A DNA stretch of 33,923 nucleotides, taken from assembly GCA_024401565.1 (NCBI GenBank), contig JAKSKU010000025.1, forward strand, positions 1 to 33,923, written 5' to 3'. The translations under genes were made by a program, and so were the position numbers. Source of the DNA: Paludibacteraceae bacterium. GTDB taxonomy: Bacteria; Bacteroidota; Bacteroidia; Bacteroidales; Paludibacteraceae. Of this stretch, positions 9,690-18,504 are shown one piece after another; position 1 is the first letter of the stretch; each line of letters opens with the position of its first letter. Below the pieces are notes generated by a model. The model made no database searches and was not told the origin of the DNA. It saw only the letters and a program-made list of their open reading frames with translations.

Positions 9690-10646
9690 ATGAGTGTCAA
9701 TAATTTGTCAGATAAAGAATTTATAGAAGAATACAAGGAATTGCGTCATTGTACGGATTTTGATGGATGCTTAGACATATTAGGAACAAGCATAATCGTT
9801 CTTTTTGTATCCTTATACTTTTCAATTATTGTTTGTTTTTTTGTTATAGGGATATGTGCGTTTTTTGACTTTTCGTGCTTCTTCGGCATTCTTGCTGGCA
9901 TTGTTAGCACGATATCCATATTCTCTTATTTAATGAATGAAGAGTTAAAAGGCAAAAAGGAGAAAACTGCCAGAAAAAAAATCATACTTGAAAAAATAAA
10001 CTTGAGCGAAGACGAATGCAACAAAATTTACGATGAATTTAAAAAAGTAAAAAATCACTTGACATATTTCTCCATAATCCAGCAAGTATGCAGGCTAAAC
10101 CCCAATGCGAGCTATAGCCAAGAAGATTTGTTGAAGGGTTTATTTGGATTCGACGACGCCACTATCAAAAAATATGTCTTTGAAAAAGAGTACACTGAGG
10201 AAGATTTGAAATTCTATGGGGAACTTGCAATAGCAATGGACTTAAAGGAGAAAAAATCTTTCGTCGACTTGCTCTTCAAATTGGCTATCGTGTTAGATGG
10301 CATCCACAACGACGAGTGGAAACTCTTGATGCAGATACTTGCAGACTTCAAATTCAACAAGAACTATATCAATCTTTTCATAAGACGCTACGGTCCCCTA
10401 CGCACTGAGTTTGAGGATGAGCGTAAAGATAGCACGTCGACGGGAGAGCGTACCGTCGCATTCCTTAATCCATATTATGCCATCTTAGGTTTGGATAATT
10501 CCGCTTCTGAAGAGGAGATCAAGAAAGCCTATCATGCTCTTGCGTTGGAACATCATCCTGATTTGCCGAAGAATGCCGGTCGTGTAAAAGAATGTGAGGA
10601 GATGATGACGAAGATCAATGAGGCGTATGAGAAGATTAAAAACTAA
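9690..10646 (+). CDS. DjlA-like membrane J-domain protein (copy 1)
   Basis: A 318-residue protein with two hydrophobic segments near the N-terminus (about 31-60 and 61-84). A helical middle region (about 115-235, [16 protein letters not shown] ... [20 protein letters not shown]) looks like a TerB fold. A C-terminal J domain (260-318) carries the Hsp70-stimulating HPD triad at 289-291. The order membrane anchor - TerB - J domain is that of DjlA, an Hsp70 co-chaperone that recruits DnaK to the inner membrane. It is followed after 9 bp by a paralogue, so the two are one operon. The ATG at 9690 is the first plausible start. Its reading is AT-richer than the upstream surface-protein gene. Confidence 0.8.
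   Translation: MSVNNLSDKEFIEEYKELRHCTDFDGCLDILGTSIIVLFVSLYFSIIVCFFVIGICAFFDFSCFFGILAGIVSTISIFSYLMNEELKGKKEKTARKKIILEKINLSEDECNKIYDEFKKVKNHLTYFSIIQQVCRLNPNASYSQEDLLKGLFGFDDATIKKYVFEKEYTEEDLKFYGELAIAMDLKEKKSFVDLLFKLAIVLDGIHNDEWKLLMQILADFKFNKNYINLFIRRYGPLRTEFEDERKDSTSTGERTVAFLNPYYAILGLDNSASEEEIKKAYHALALEHHPDLPKNAGRVKECEEMMTKINEAYEKIKN
10470..10638 (+). repeat. 169-bp exact repeat, copy 1 (J-domain coding)
   Basis: Identical base for base to 11544-11712. It covers almost the whole J-domain coding part of the two adjacent djlA-like genes. The copies are 1074 bp apart in direct orientation. Confidence 0.95.
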
Positions 10647-10655
10647 ATAGAAGTC

Positions 10656-11720
10656 ATGAATATATCAGATAAAAATTTTATTGAAAGATACGAGAATACA
10701 CAAACAGAAGGAGATTTAATCAAACTATTTTTTCAAGTGCTTTTGTGTATGTTCGTATTTATATTTAAGGCAATTGGCTATTTTACATCGATATTAAAAC
10801 TAGTGGGATGTTTAGCTTTACCTGCATTTTTGTCCATTCTGCCAATATGTGATCTTATAAATGGGGAATACTCGAAGCAAACAACTTATAAATTTATAGT
10901 TACGTTAGTATTCCTTGTCGGAATTATATTTATAAGGAAAGAACTCATTAATGATTATCATAAATCCATTTCTGAAATCAGAGAAACCCTTATAATAAAA
11001 AGAAATTCATTCTCAGCAGCTTATGATTCATTCATAAAGGCAAGGAGAATAAGGAAGAAAAGAAAAACTTTGTTGGTCGACGCAGGATTGAGCGAAAAAG
11101 GAGCAGAACGTCAGTATAATATATCAAAATACATATACTATTTCTTCTTAGCTCACCAAGTATGCAAATTGAACAATAGTGCTAGTTATAGCCAGGAGAA
11201 TTTGTTGAAAGGATTGTTTGGATTTGACGACGCCACTATCAAAAAATATGTATTTGAAAAAGACTACACCTTAACAGATTTAGATTTTCTTGCCAAGCAT
11301 TCAAAAGTGTTATTATTAAAGGAAAAGAAATCGTTTGCCGATCTACTTTTCAAATTATCGTTTGTGCAAGATGGCATCCACAACGATGAATGGAATTTAT
11401 TGATGCAATTTCTAAAGCAGTTGAAATTCAACGATAATTACATAGCATTTTTCAAGAGACGCTACGGTCCACTTCGCACTGAATTCGACGAAGATAAAAA
11501 AGATAACGTTGCTACAGAATTACGTAATACTTCTTACTTAAAACCATATTATGCCATCTTAGGTTTGGATAATTCCGCTTCTGAAGAGGAGATCAAGAAA
11601 GCCTATCATGCTCTTGCGTTGGAACATCATCCTGATTTGCCGAAGAATGCCGGTCGTGTAAAAGAATGTGAGGAGATGATGACGAAGATCAATGAGGCGT
11701 ATGAGAAGATTAGAGGATAA
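10656..11720 (+). CDS. DjlA-like membrane J-domain protein (copy 2)
   Basis: A 354-residue paralogue of the preceding gene with the same architecture. Hydrophobic segments lie at about 23-45, 47-66 and 79-97, a basic linker follows, the TerB-like region is at about 150-275, and the J domain is at 296-354 with HPD at 325-327. The N-terminal halves of the two proteins are strongly diverged, apart from the opening (N-[LI]-SDK-[EN]-FIE-[ER]-Y). The middle region is moderately similar and the J domain is identical except at its ends. They could form hetero-oligomers or serve different membrane partners with one Hsp70; this is inference. It ends 57 bp before the amidase gene, which has its own promoter. 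Confidence 0.8.
   Translation: MNISDKNFIERYENTQTEGDLIKLFFQVLLCMFVFIFKAIGYFTSILKLVGCLALPAFLSILPICDLINGEYSKQTTYKFIVTLVFLVGIIFIRKELINDYHKSISEIRETLIIKRNSFSAAYDSFIKARRIRKKRKTLLVDAGLSEKGAERQYNISKYIYYFFLAHQVCKLNNSASYSQENLLKGLFGFDDATIKKYVFEKDYTLTDLDFLAKHSKVLLLKEKKSFADLLFKLSFVQDGIHNDEWNLLMQFLKQLKFNDNYIAFFKRRYGPLRTEFDEDKKDNVATELRNTSYLKPYYAILGLDNSASEEEIKKAYHALALEHHPDLPKNAGRVKECEEMMTKINEAYEKIRG
11544..11712 (+). repeat. 169-bp exact repeat, copy 2 (J-domain coding)
   Basis: Second copy of the sequence at 10470-10638, with no mismatch over 169 bp. The flanking coding sequence on the 5' side is clearly diverged. Confidence 0.95.
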
Positions 11721-11746
11721 ACGTCTCATTATTCCATCAAATTTCA

Positions 11747-11754
11747 TAACTTTG
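11747..11754 (+). promoter_or_regulatory. -7 promoter element of the amidase gene
   Basis: TAACTTTG matches TAnnTTTG and is followed by CA, as is common in this phylum; the start codon is 23 bp downstream. No convincing -33 box is seen. Confidence 0.55.
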
Positions 11755-11777
11755 CAGAAACTATACACAACAACAAT

Positions 11778-12653
11778 ATGAAGGTCGGAATTATTCAAGA
11801 GAGCCATACGGCAAATGTAGAGCAGAATATCGCGAAACTAACTTCTAAGATTGAGGAGTTGGCAAAGAAAGGAGCACAACTTATCGTGCTTTCGGAGCTT
11901 CACAACTCTCTATATTTCTGTCAGGTGGAGGACGTTGACAACTTCGATTTGGCTGAGTCTATCCCTGGCAAATCTACCGACCATTTCTCCGCTGTGGCAA
12001 AACGACTTGGCGTGGTGATCGTGATCTCCCTTTTCGAGAAACGTGCCACTGGACTTTACCACAACACTGCTGTTGTGCTTGAGAAAGACGGAACAATCGC
12101 TGGCAAGTATCGCAAGATGCATATTCCAGACGATCCTGCATACTACGAGAAATTCTATTTCACTCCTGGCGACTTGGGATTCCACCCAATCCAGACTTCC
12201 CTTGGCAAACTAGGCCTTATGGTTTGTTGGGACCAGTGGTATCCAGAAGGAGCAAGACTTATGGCTCTTGCCGGAGCAGACATGCTCATCTACCCTACAG
12301 CAATCGGTTGGGAAAGCACTGACACCGACGACGAGAAAGCTCGTCAGCGTGGAGCATGGATGACGGTGCAGCGCGGACACGCAGTTGCCAACGGACTTCC
12401 TGTGGTGACAGTCAACCGTGTAGGCTACGAGGCTGATCCATCAGGTGTGACTGGCGGAATACAGTTTTGGGGCAGCAGCTTCGTCGCAGGTCCACAGGGT
12501 GAGCTTCTTTACGAAGGACCCACAGACAAAGAGGAGAGCATCATCGTCGACATTGATATGGAGAGAAGCGAGAATGTTCGCAGAATCTGGCCGTTCCTAA
12601 GAGACAGACGAATCGAAGAGTTTGGCGACCTAACACGAAGATTCAGAGATTAA
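11778..12653 (+). CDS. aguB: carbon-nitrogen hydrolase, probable N-carbamoylputrescine amidase
   Basis: A 291-residue nitrilase-superfamily enzyme. The Glu-Lys-Cys triad is visible as Glu40 (LSELHNSLYF), Lys113 (KYRKMHIPDD) and Cys150 (MVCWDQWYPEGAR). Length and the segments around all three residues fit N-carbamoylputrescine amidase, which converts N-carbamoylputrescine to putrescine, CO2 and ammonia in the agmatine route of polyamine synthesis. The usual partner agmatine deiminase (aguA) is not adjacent in this window, so it must be elsewhere or the substrate could differ. It is a soluble cytoplasmic enzyme. The exported-protein gene 33 bp downstream may be read through from the same promoter. 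Confidence 0.88.
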   Translation: MKVGIIQESHTANVEQNIAKLTSKIEELAKKGAQLIVLSELHNSLYFCQVEDVDNFDLAESIPGKSTDHFSAVAKRLGVVIVISLFEKRATGLYHNTAVVLEKDGTIAGKYRKMHIPDDPAYYEKFYFTPGDLGFHPIQTSLGKLGLMVCWDQWYPEGARLMALAGADMLIYPTAIGWESTDTDDEKARQRGAWMTVQRGHAVANGLPVVTVNRVGYEADPSGVTGGIQFWGSSFVAGPQGELLYEGPTDKEESIIVDIDMERSENVRRIWPFLRDRRIEEFGDLTRRFRD

Positions 12654-12686
12654 TGTCATTTGTGACGTCAAATAAATTAAAAAAAC

Positions 12687-13565
12687 ATGTACAGACTTCT
12701 TTTATTCATAACATCACTTCTTGTCTCATTATCTGGTTTTGCACAAACTCCAAACGACTCAATACAAGAAGTTCGCAAAGCCCAAATAGAGAAAGCACGT
12801 GCCGCAGCAAGAGCAAAAGCCGAGGCAAGAGCTGCAGAACGATCAAAAATGGAGGCACAAAAGCAGGAGGCAGATGCAAAAAAACGTTCTTCTAAAGATG
12901 TAGATGCCGACAAGACAAACAAAACAGACTCCCCAAAAGCAGCGACAAATGTCAACGACAAAGCCGACAGTGAAAAGCCAAAGCGCGACAGGAAAGCACG
13001 CGAAGAGAAAGCGAAAGATCCTTCTGCGCCAGTAGCCGCTAAGACAGCACCCAAGAAAGAGGAAAAGCCAAAGAAGCCATCTATAAAAGAGCGTAACATG
13101 GCCGACACAGCCATTGCCAAGAGCAAGTATGGCGACGGAACATTCGGCATGCGAGGCCAGTTTGGAGCATCAATCGTATGGGGCACCTACGACAGTGAAA
13201 AGATCGGTTTCGAGCATTGGGGATTCGTTTTGAGTGGAGGTGCAGGCTACCGTCTCAACCACATATGTTACGCAGGCATCACATTAGATCTAGAAGTAGT
13301 TGAGCTATTGTCGTTCTCACCTATGCTAGACATCATCGTATCCGCACCTACACCTGTGGCACCTTTCGCTGAAATCACCGCAGGCCCATACTTCTCATAT
13401 AAGGACAACCGTAATTGGGTGTTCTTTCCACGCGTCGGTTTATCGTACAGAGGAAAGAAAAACCATATAGCACGTTTCGGATTCGGAGCCCGAATGTACG
13501 ACGACACATTCAAGGCAGAGTCGCTGAACCTTCAATACGGAGCAAGCGTCAATGTAGAATTCTAA
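12687..13565 (+). CDS. exported Lys/Ala-rich protein with probable outer-membrane barrel
   Basis: A 292-residue protein with signal peptide about 1-20 (ending GFAQ). Residues ~25-145 are an extremely Ala/Lys/Glu/Arg-rich, low-complexity, coiled-coil-like stretch, which could span the periplasm or touch peptidoglycan. Residues ~150-292 alternate Gly/aromatic beta strands and end in Phe (VNVEF), as outer-membrane barrels do. Family not recognised. It lies 33 bp after the amidase and 14 bp before lrgA, so it may share their transcript. The long open frame on the opposite strand here is a by-product of the skewed composition. Confidence 0.75.
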   Translation: MYRLLLFITSLLVSLSGFAQTPNDSIQEVRKAQIEKARAAARAKAEARAAERSKMEAQKQEADAKKRSSKDVDADKTNKTDSPKAATNVNDKADSEKPKRDRKAREEKAKDPSAPVAAKTAPKKEEKPKKPSIKERNMADTAIAKSKYGDGTFGMRGQFGASIVWGTYDSEKIGFEHWGFVLSGGAGYRLNHICYAGITLDLEVVELLSFSPMLDIIVSAPTPVAPFAEITAGPYFSYKDNRNWVFFPRVGLSYRGKKNHIARFGFGARMYDDTFKAESLNLQYGASVNVEF

Positions 13566-13579
13566 AAGTATATAAAACA

Positions 13580-13933
13580 ATGGCACTACAACTATTCATA
13601 ATCTTTGCCATGTTGGCATTCGGGGAATTGGTGGTATGGCTGACGGGAGTTCCTGTTCCGTCGTCGATCATCGGAATGCTAACTCTTACGTTTTTGCTCA
13701 AGATTGGAGTGATCAAACTCCAGTGGGTGAAGTCGGCAAGCAACGTACTTACCGGCAATCTCACATTCTTTTTTATTGCACCAGGAGTATCGTTGATTCT
13801 ATACTACGAACTAATTAAAAGCCAGTGGATTCCAATCACTGTGTCAATTATAGTCAGCACAATTTTAGTGATGGTAACAACCGTCTGGACATATAAACTT
13901 GTCAGAAAACACAATGGAAATTCTAGAAAATAA
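13580..13933 (+). CDS. lrgA: CidA/LrgA family holin-like membrane protein
   Basis: A 117-residue protein with four hydrophobic segments (starting near residues 2, 29, 62 and 87). The VPVPSSIIGM turn is typical of CidA/LrgA proteins. Family members are holin-like and are linked in other bacteria to murein hydrolase control and to pyruvate transport together with LrgB; the role in this organism is not known. An upstream in-frame ATG at 13415 lies inside the previous gene and gives a basic, non-membrane extension, so the start at 13580 is preferred. It overlaps lrgB by 20 bp. Confidence 0.88.
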   Translation: MALQLFIIFAMLAFGELVVWLTGVPVPSSIIGMLTLTFLLKIGVIKLQWVKSASNVLTGNLTFFFIAPGVSLILYYELIKSQWIPITVSIIVSTILVMVTTVWTYKLVRKHNGNSRK

Positions 13934-14603
13934 ATACGTGCTAATCGCCTTGACGTTTGGCGTCTACGCAGTGTCGAAGCACCTTCAGAAGCGTACCAAT
14001 ATTCTATTGCTCAACCCTATTCTGGTAAGCATTGCTGTCATCATCATTTTCTTGAAATTCACTGGAATAGACTACAGCAAATACAAAGAGGCTTCAACAG
14101 CCATTGATATCTGGCTTTCACCATGTGTTGTGGCAATGGGAGTACCACTCTACCTACAGTTGGATAACATCAAGAAGCTAATTGTGCCTATACTTGTATC
14201 CCAGGTGGTGGGATGTTTAGTGGGGCTTTTCAGCGTCGTCTACATAGCCAAATGGCTTGGAGCGACAGATGAGGTTGTGCTTTCGCTTGCCCCAAAATCA
14301 GTCACGACGCCAATCGCGATGCAAGTGTCGGAGATGATGGGGGGAATCCCAGCACTCACAGTGTCAGCCGTGGTGATCGCAGGTATCTTTGGCGGAGTGT
14401 TCGGATTGAGCATTTTCGGACTTTCAAGAGCCAAGACACCAATCGGAGAGAGCCTGAGTATGGGTACGGCCTCACATGCCGTCGGCACATCAAGAGTGAT
14501 GGAGATCAGCACACGTTACGGAGCCTACGCCGGAGTAGGACTATCCCTTAACGGAATCTTGACAGCCATCATCGCGCCAACGATTCTGAGCTGGATAATG
14601 TAA
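13914..14603 (+). CDS. lrgB: LrgB/CidB family membrane protein
   Basis: A 229-residue polytopic inner-membrane protein carrying the family signature LAPKSVTTPIAM and the C-terminal GTASHAVGTSR segment. It is the obligate partner of LrgA-type proteins, and the 20-bp overlap with lrgA points to translational coupling. A TTG five codons upstream is also open, but the ATG at 13914 gives the usual N-terminus. Confidence 0.93.
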   Translation: MEILENKYVLIALTFGVYAVSKHLQKRTNILLLNPILVSIAVIIIFLKFTGIDYSKYKEASTAIDIWLSPCVVAMGVPLYLQLDNIKKLIVPILVSQVVGCLVGLFSVVYIAKWLGATDEVVLSLAPKSVTTPIAMQVSEMMGGIPALTVSAVVIAGIFGGVFGLSIFGLSRAKTPIGESLSMGTASHAVGTSRVMEISTRYGAYAGVGLSLNGILTAIIAPTILSWIM

Positions 14604-14648
14604 AATAAGAAAATCAAGAAAAACCTTCATAAAAAGAGAAAAAAACAT

Positions 14649-14656
14649 TAAGTTTG
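14649..14656 (+). promoter_or_regulatory. -7 promoter element of the PBP1A gene
   Basis: TAAGTTTG matches TAnnTTTG, 37 bp before the start codon. No clear -33 box and no convincing terminator are seen between lrgB and this gene. Confidence 0.45.
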
Positions 14657-14693
14657 CCAGCACAAAGGCTTTTTTCAAAAGAAAATCAGAAAA

Positions 14694-17120
14694 ATGAGCA
14701 TAAGCGGTAAATTATCAATTGCTTTTTGGGCAATATTCTTGATAGCCATTGGAGCTGTCATTGCATTGTTTGTTGGTATCAAAAACGGTTCATTCGGGCA
14801 TCTTCCTCCAGTGGAAGAGTTGCAGAGCCCAAAAAATAAATTCGCAACAGAGATTTTTTCTAGCGACGGTGCCGTGCTTGGACGTTATTTCCAGTCGAAA
14901 GAGAACCGCGTCTACACTGCTTATGAGGATATCTCGCCAAAACTAATCAATGCGTTGATCGCCACAGAGGACATCCGCTACAAGGAGCATTCCGGTATCG
15001 ACTTCAGATCTTTATTCCGCGCGATCTTCAAATCAGTGATCCTTCAGCAGAAGAATTCGGGTGGTGGTTCGACTATCACTCAGCAGCTTGCAAAGTTGCT
15101 TTACACAGAGGTAGCACAAGATAAAATAGAGCGTGCCATGCAAAAGCCTACAGAGTGGGTGATTGCAGCCAAACTTGAGAAACTCTACACAAAGGAAGAG
15201 ATCATGACCATGTACCTTAACAAGTTTGACTTCCTTAACAACGCCGTAGGTATTCGTTCTGCCGCACAGGTATATTTCTCAACTACTCCCGACAAACTTA
15301 AGCAGGAAGAGGCTGCATTGCTGGTGGGTATGCTTAAAAACCCCGCCCTTTACAATCCTCACCGCGAAAGCCGTATCGAGATGTGTACCGAGCGACGCAA
15401 TGTCGTATTCGGACAGATGGAAAAAGCTGGTTTTATCACCGCAGCAGAGAGAGACTCATTGTCACAACTGCCTATCTCATTACGTTTCAACAAGGTGGAC
15501 CACAAAGAAGGTCTTGCGCCATACTTCAGAGAGTATTTGAGAAAAGTCATGACAGCGGAAGAACCTGTCAGAAGCAATTATCCTAAATGGAACCGTCAGA
15601 AATACTACGAAGACTCGTTGGCATGGGCTACAGATCCATTGTTTGGCTGGTGTAACAAAAACAAGAAACCAGACGGAACGCCATATAATCTTTACACAGA
15701 CGGTTTGAAAATCCACACCACAATCGACTCTCGTATGCAGAAGCATGCAGAGGACGCTCTTAGAGAGTTCTTGGGCGGACACATCCAGACTTTGTTCTTC
15801 AAAGAGAAAGCCAACCGTAAGACTGCCCCATACTCTAGCAAGACATCTAAAGCACAAAGAGACTCGATGCTACAGAAAGCAATGCGTCTTACAGACAGAT
15901 ATCAGAGAATGAAAGCTGCAGGAGCTACCGCCACTGCAATCAAAGAGGCATTCAACACACCTGTCCAGATGTCGGTGTTTGACTGGGAGCATGGCTCAAA
16001 AGACACAACCCTTACACCGCTTGACTCTATCCTTTACAACAAACATTTCCTTCGCAGCGGAATGATGAGTATCGATCCAAAGAACGGATATGTGAAGGCA
16101 TACGTCGGTGGTCCGGACTTCCGTTATTTCCAGTATGACATGTGTACTGTAGGTCGTCGTCAGGTTGGTTCCACAATCAAGCCATTCCTTTACGCATACG
16201 CAATGGAGAACGGCATGAATCCTTGCGACGAGGTAGCCAACACACAACCATCTGTAAAAGTAAGAACAGGTAACAGAGAAGAAGACTATACTATCTGGCA
16301 GCCAAAGAACGTCCCTTACGGTGAGTCAGGAAAGAAGGAGGTTGGTCAGATGATCACATTGAAACGTGGTCTGCAGACATCCAACAACTGGACATCCGCA
16401 AGAATCATGATGCAGTACCACCCAGAAGGATTCGTGAAGCTACTTCACTCATTCGGCATCAAGAATCAAGAGATTGAGCCAGTATATTCACTTTGTCTTG
16501 GTGTTTGCGACTTGACTATCGCCGAAATGTGCGCCGCATATACAGCATTTGCCAACCACGGTATTCAGGTTGAGCCGGTATACGTGGAGAGCATCCTCGA
16601 CAACGACGGAAACGTGTTGGCGACATTCCAGCCACGTATGAAAGAGATCTTCAGCGACGAGACGTCAGAAAAGATGATATCATTGATGAGAGGCGTTATC
16701 GACGGTGGTACAGGTTTAAGACTTCGTTCTAACACAGCGTCATTCAACTTCACCATTCCTTGGGAGGAAGGTCACCCTAAACACTCATACAGAATCGGTT
16801 GGGAGACAGAAGTTGCAGGCAAGACCGGTACAACTCAGAACAACTCCGACGGATGGTTCATGGCATTCGTTCCAGACTTGATCACTGGAGTATGGGTCGG
16901 TGGAGAAGACCGTGATATCCACTTTGACAACCTACGTAACGGACAGGGTTCATCAACAGCCCTTCCTATCTGGGGTGTATACATGAACAAGGTATATGAT
17001 GATCCAGCTCTTCACTACGAAAGAAAGATCAAGTTCGACGTGAAAGAGACATACAACTGCAAGAACCAGGACGCCAGCCAGCAAGTCGAGGAGAATGCAG
17101 TCGAGGGTATTTTTGAATAA
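14694..17120 (+). CDS. mrcA: bifunctional penicillin-binding protein 1A (class A)
   Basis: An 808-residue inner-membrane enzyme that polymerises lipid II and cross-links the glycan chains of peptidoglycan. One N-terminal membrane anchor (about 8-29) is followed by the GT51 transglycosylase domain, with the catalytic Glu92 (TEDIRYKEHSGID) and the GGSTITQQLAK motif. The transpeptidase domain has its catalytic motifs S493-TIK, S563-NN and K710-TGT. A charged stretch of about 80 residues (about 360-450) sits between the glycosyltransferase and the SxxK motif. The protein is within the size range usual for Bacteroidales PBP1A. It is followed by a strong terminator and is probably monocistronic. 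Confidence 0.96.
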   Translation: MSISGKLSIAFWAIFLIAIGAVIALFVGIKNGSFGHLPPVEELQSPKNKFATEIFSSDGAVLGRYFQSKENRVYTAYEDISPKLINALIATEDIRYKEHSGIDFRSLFRAIFKSVILQQKNSGGGSTITQQLAKLLYTEVAQDKIERAMQKPTEWVIAAKLEKLYTKEEIMTMYLNKFDFLNNAVGIRSAAQVYFSTTPDKLKQEEAALLVGMLKNPALYNPHRESRIEMCTERRNVVFGQMEKAGFITAAERDSLSQLPISLRFNKVDHKEGLAPYFREYLRKVMTAEEPVRSNYPKWNRQKYYEDSLAWATDPLFGWCNKNKKPDGTPYNLYTDGLKIHTTIDSRMQKHAEDALREFLGGHIQTLFFKEKANRKTAPYSSKTSKAQRDSMLQKAMRLTDRYQRMKAAGATATAIKEAFNTPVQMSVFDWEHGSKDTTLTPLDSILYNKHFLRSGMMSIDPKNGYVKAYVGGPDFRYFQYDMCTVGRRQVGSTIKPFLYAYAMENGMNPCDEVANTQPSVKVRTGNREEDYTIWQPKNVPYGESGKKEVGQMITLKRGLQTSNNWTSARIMMQYHPEGFVKLLHSFGIKNQEIEPVYSLCLGVCDLTIAEMCAAYTAFANHGIQVEPVYVESILDNDGNVLATFQPRMKEIFSDETSEKMISLMRGVIDGGTGLRLRSNTASFNFTIPWEEGHPKHSYRIGWETEVAGKTGTTQNNSDGWFMAFVPDLITGVWVGGEDRDIHFDNLRNGQGSSTALPIWGVYMNKVYDDPALHYERKIKFDVKETYNCKNQDASQQVEENAVEGIFE

Positions 17121-17141
17121 ATGAATATTAAAATTAATCCA

Positions 17142-17172
17142 ATAGAGACGCGTGCATCGCGTCTCTATTTAT
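17142..17172 (+). terminator. intrinsic terminator after the PBP1A gene
   Basis: A perfect 11-bp stem, ATAGAGACGCG (17142-17152) with CGCGTCTCTAT (17158-17168), closes a TGCAT loop and is followed by TTTAT. It begins 22 bp after the stop codon. Confidence 0.88.
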
Positions 17173-17481
17173 ATGAGATGTCAAAACTCTAAATATTCAT
17201 CGTCATAGAGTTGAAGTTTGAACAACCACTATCATAATCTCCTTATTATTACTCAGATGAACCAGCCAACTTGTAAATAGTCCTAATAAATTAACATAAA
17301 TACTAACGTTTTTTACATTTTTCATTTTTTAGTCCTTTTTATTGTTGGTATACTATACACCAACTTTTTTGTTACATACAACACCAGTTAAATAATTTTT
17401 TTGAATTATTTTTGATTAGTGAACGCAATAAACGGAGTCTCTTTTCCGTTATGCAAATGTAATGACTTAATAAAAACAAAC
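17173..17481 (+). promoter_or_regulatory. AT-rich intergenic region upstream of the heptose genes
   Basis: No gene is visible in these 309 bp. A -7 match TATTTTTG lies at 17407-17414, 67 bp before the start codon, without a good -33 box. GTTGGT (17344-17349) and ACCAAC (17359-17364) form a 6-bp stem with a 9-nt loop followed by six T, a weak terminator candidate. In the presumed leader, AACGGA (17431-17436) pairs with TCCGTT (17445-17450). None of these has a proven role. Confidence 0.4.
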
Positions 17482-18504
17482 ATGATATACCGTAGTAAAG
17501 CACCATTAAGATTAGGGTTGGCAGGCGGCGGCACAGATGTGTCCCCATTCTCCGACTTGTACGGAGGAGCCATTCTGAATGCTACAATTAATATGTATGC
17601 TTACGCAACTATCGAGCCTCTTGACAACGGCAAGGTGGAGTTTGTAGGTCCAGACTGCAACGAATTCGAGATTTGTGAGGCTACAGAAACCTTGTCAACT
17701 GACGGTTTTTTTGTGTTGGCACGTGGAGCATACAATAGAATAGTATCTGACTTTACTCACAAACCACTTTCTTTCCGAATCACATTACATGTAGACGCAC
17801 CAGCCGGTTCTGGTCTTGGCACATCATCTACTCTGATGGTTGCAATTGTAGGAGCCTTTGCAGAATGGCTAAAGCTACCTCTTGGCGAGTATGACATCGC
17901 TCAACTTGCATATAAGATTGAACGTGAGGACTTGAATATGGCAGGAGGAAAACAAGATCAATACGCTGCCACTTTCGGAGGCGTAAACTTTATGGAGTTC
18001 TATGCCGACAATAAAGTGATTGTCAACCCACTTCGCGTACGTTGTCAATTCCAAAATGAGCTTGCCCATAATCTTCTTCTTTGTTATACTCAGACAAGCC
18101 GTGAGTCGGCTAAGATCATTGAGGGACAGGTAAAGAATGTGAAAGGGAAGAACCAGTCGTCGATTGAGGCTATGCATAAATTGAAAGAGCAAGCTGTCCA
18201 GATGAAAGAACACCTTCTTAAAGGCGACATTGACGCGATGGGTGAATTGCTGAATTTTGGTTGGGAGTATAAGAAGAAGATGACAGATGGCATTTCAAAT
18301 CCGTTTATAGACAAACTATATGAGACAGCCCTAAAAGCAGGTGCGACGGGAGGTAAAATATCAGGAGCAGGAGGCGGTGGATTCATGTTCTTCTACTGTC
18401 CTAACTGTACTCGTTTTGCGGTGGAGAAAGCGTTGGCTGAACTTGGAGTTGCAGCCAAAAGGTATGAGTTCACTTCAAATGGATTAAAAACTTGGACTAT
18501 ATGA
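17482..18504 (+). CDS. hddA: GHMP kinase, probable D-glycero-D-manno-heptose 7-phosphate kinase
   Basis: A 340-residue GHMP-family sugar kinase. The N-terminal substrate motif is LRLGLAGGGTDV, the ATP-binding motif GSGLGTSS is at 109-116, the GGKQDQYAATFGG segment is characteristic of heptose/fucose kinases, and the glycine-rich motif 3 (GGKISGAGGGG) lies near residues 290-300. In the GDP-D-glycero-alpha-D-manno-heptose pathway HddA phosphorylates heptose 7-phosphate at C1. The following gene supplies the next two activities, which supports this assignment over fucose kinase. The start at MIYRSKAP is preferred to an ATG 21 codons upstream because conserved sequence begins there. It ends in an ATGA overlap with the next gene. 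Confidence 0.82.
   Translation: MIYRSKAPLRLGLAGGGTDVSPFSDLYGGAILNATINMYAYATIEPLDNGKVEFVGPDCNEFEICEATETLSTDGFFVLARGAYNRIVSDFTHKPLSFRITLHVDAPAGSGLGTSSTLMVAIVGAFAEWLKLPLGEYDIAQLAYKIEREDLNMAGGKQDQYAATFGGVNFMEFYADNKVIVNPLRVRCQFQNELAHNLLLCYTQTSRESAKIIEGQVKNVKGKNQSSIEAMHKLKEQAVQMKEHLLKGDIDAMGELLNFGWEYKKKMTDGISNPFIDKLYETALKAGATGGKISGAGGGGFMFFYCPNCTRFAVEKALAELGVAAKRYEFTSNGLKTWTI

Noticed and set aside
12663-12670. Palindrome TGACGTCA between the amidase and the next gene as an operator.
   Set aside because: Only 8 bp with no second site and no promoter next to it; chance occurrence cannot be excluded.
12677-13186. A 169-codon open frame antisense to the Lys/Ala-rich protein gene.
   Set aside because: Its Ser/Ala/Phe-rich product is what the reverse strand of a Lys/Ala/Glu-rich coding region gives; no family features.
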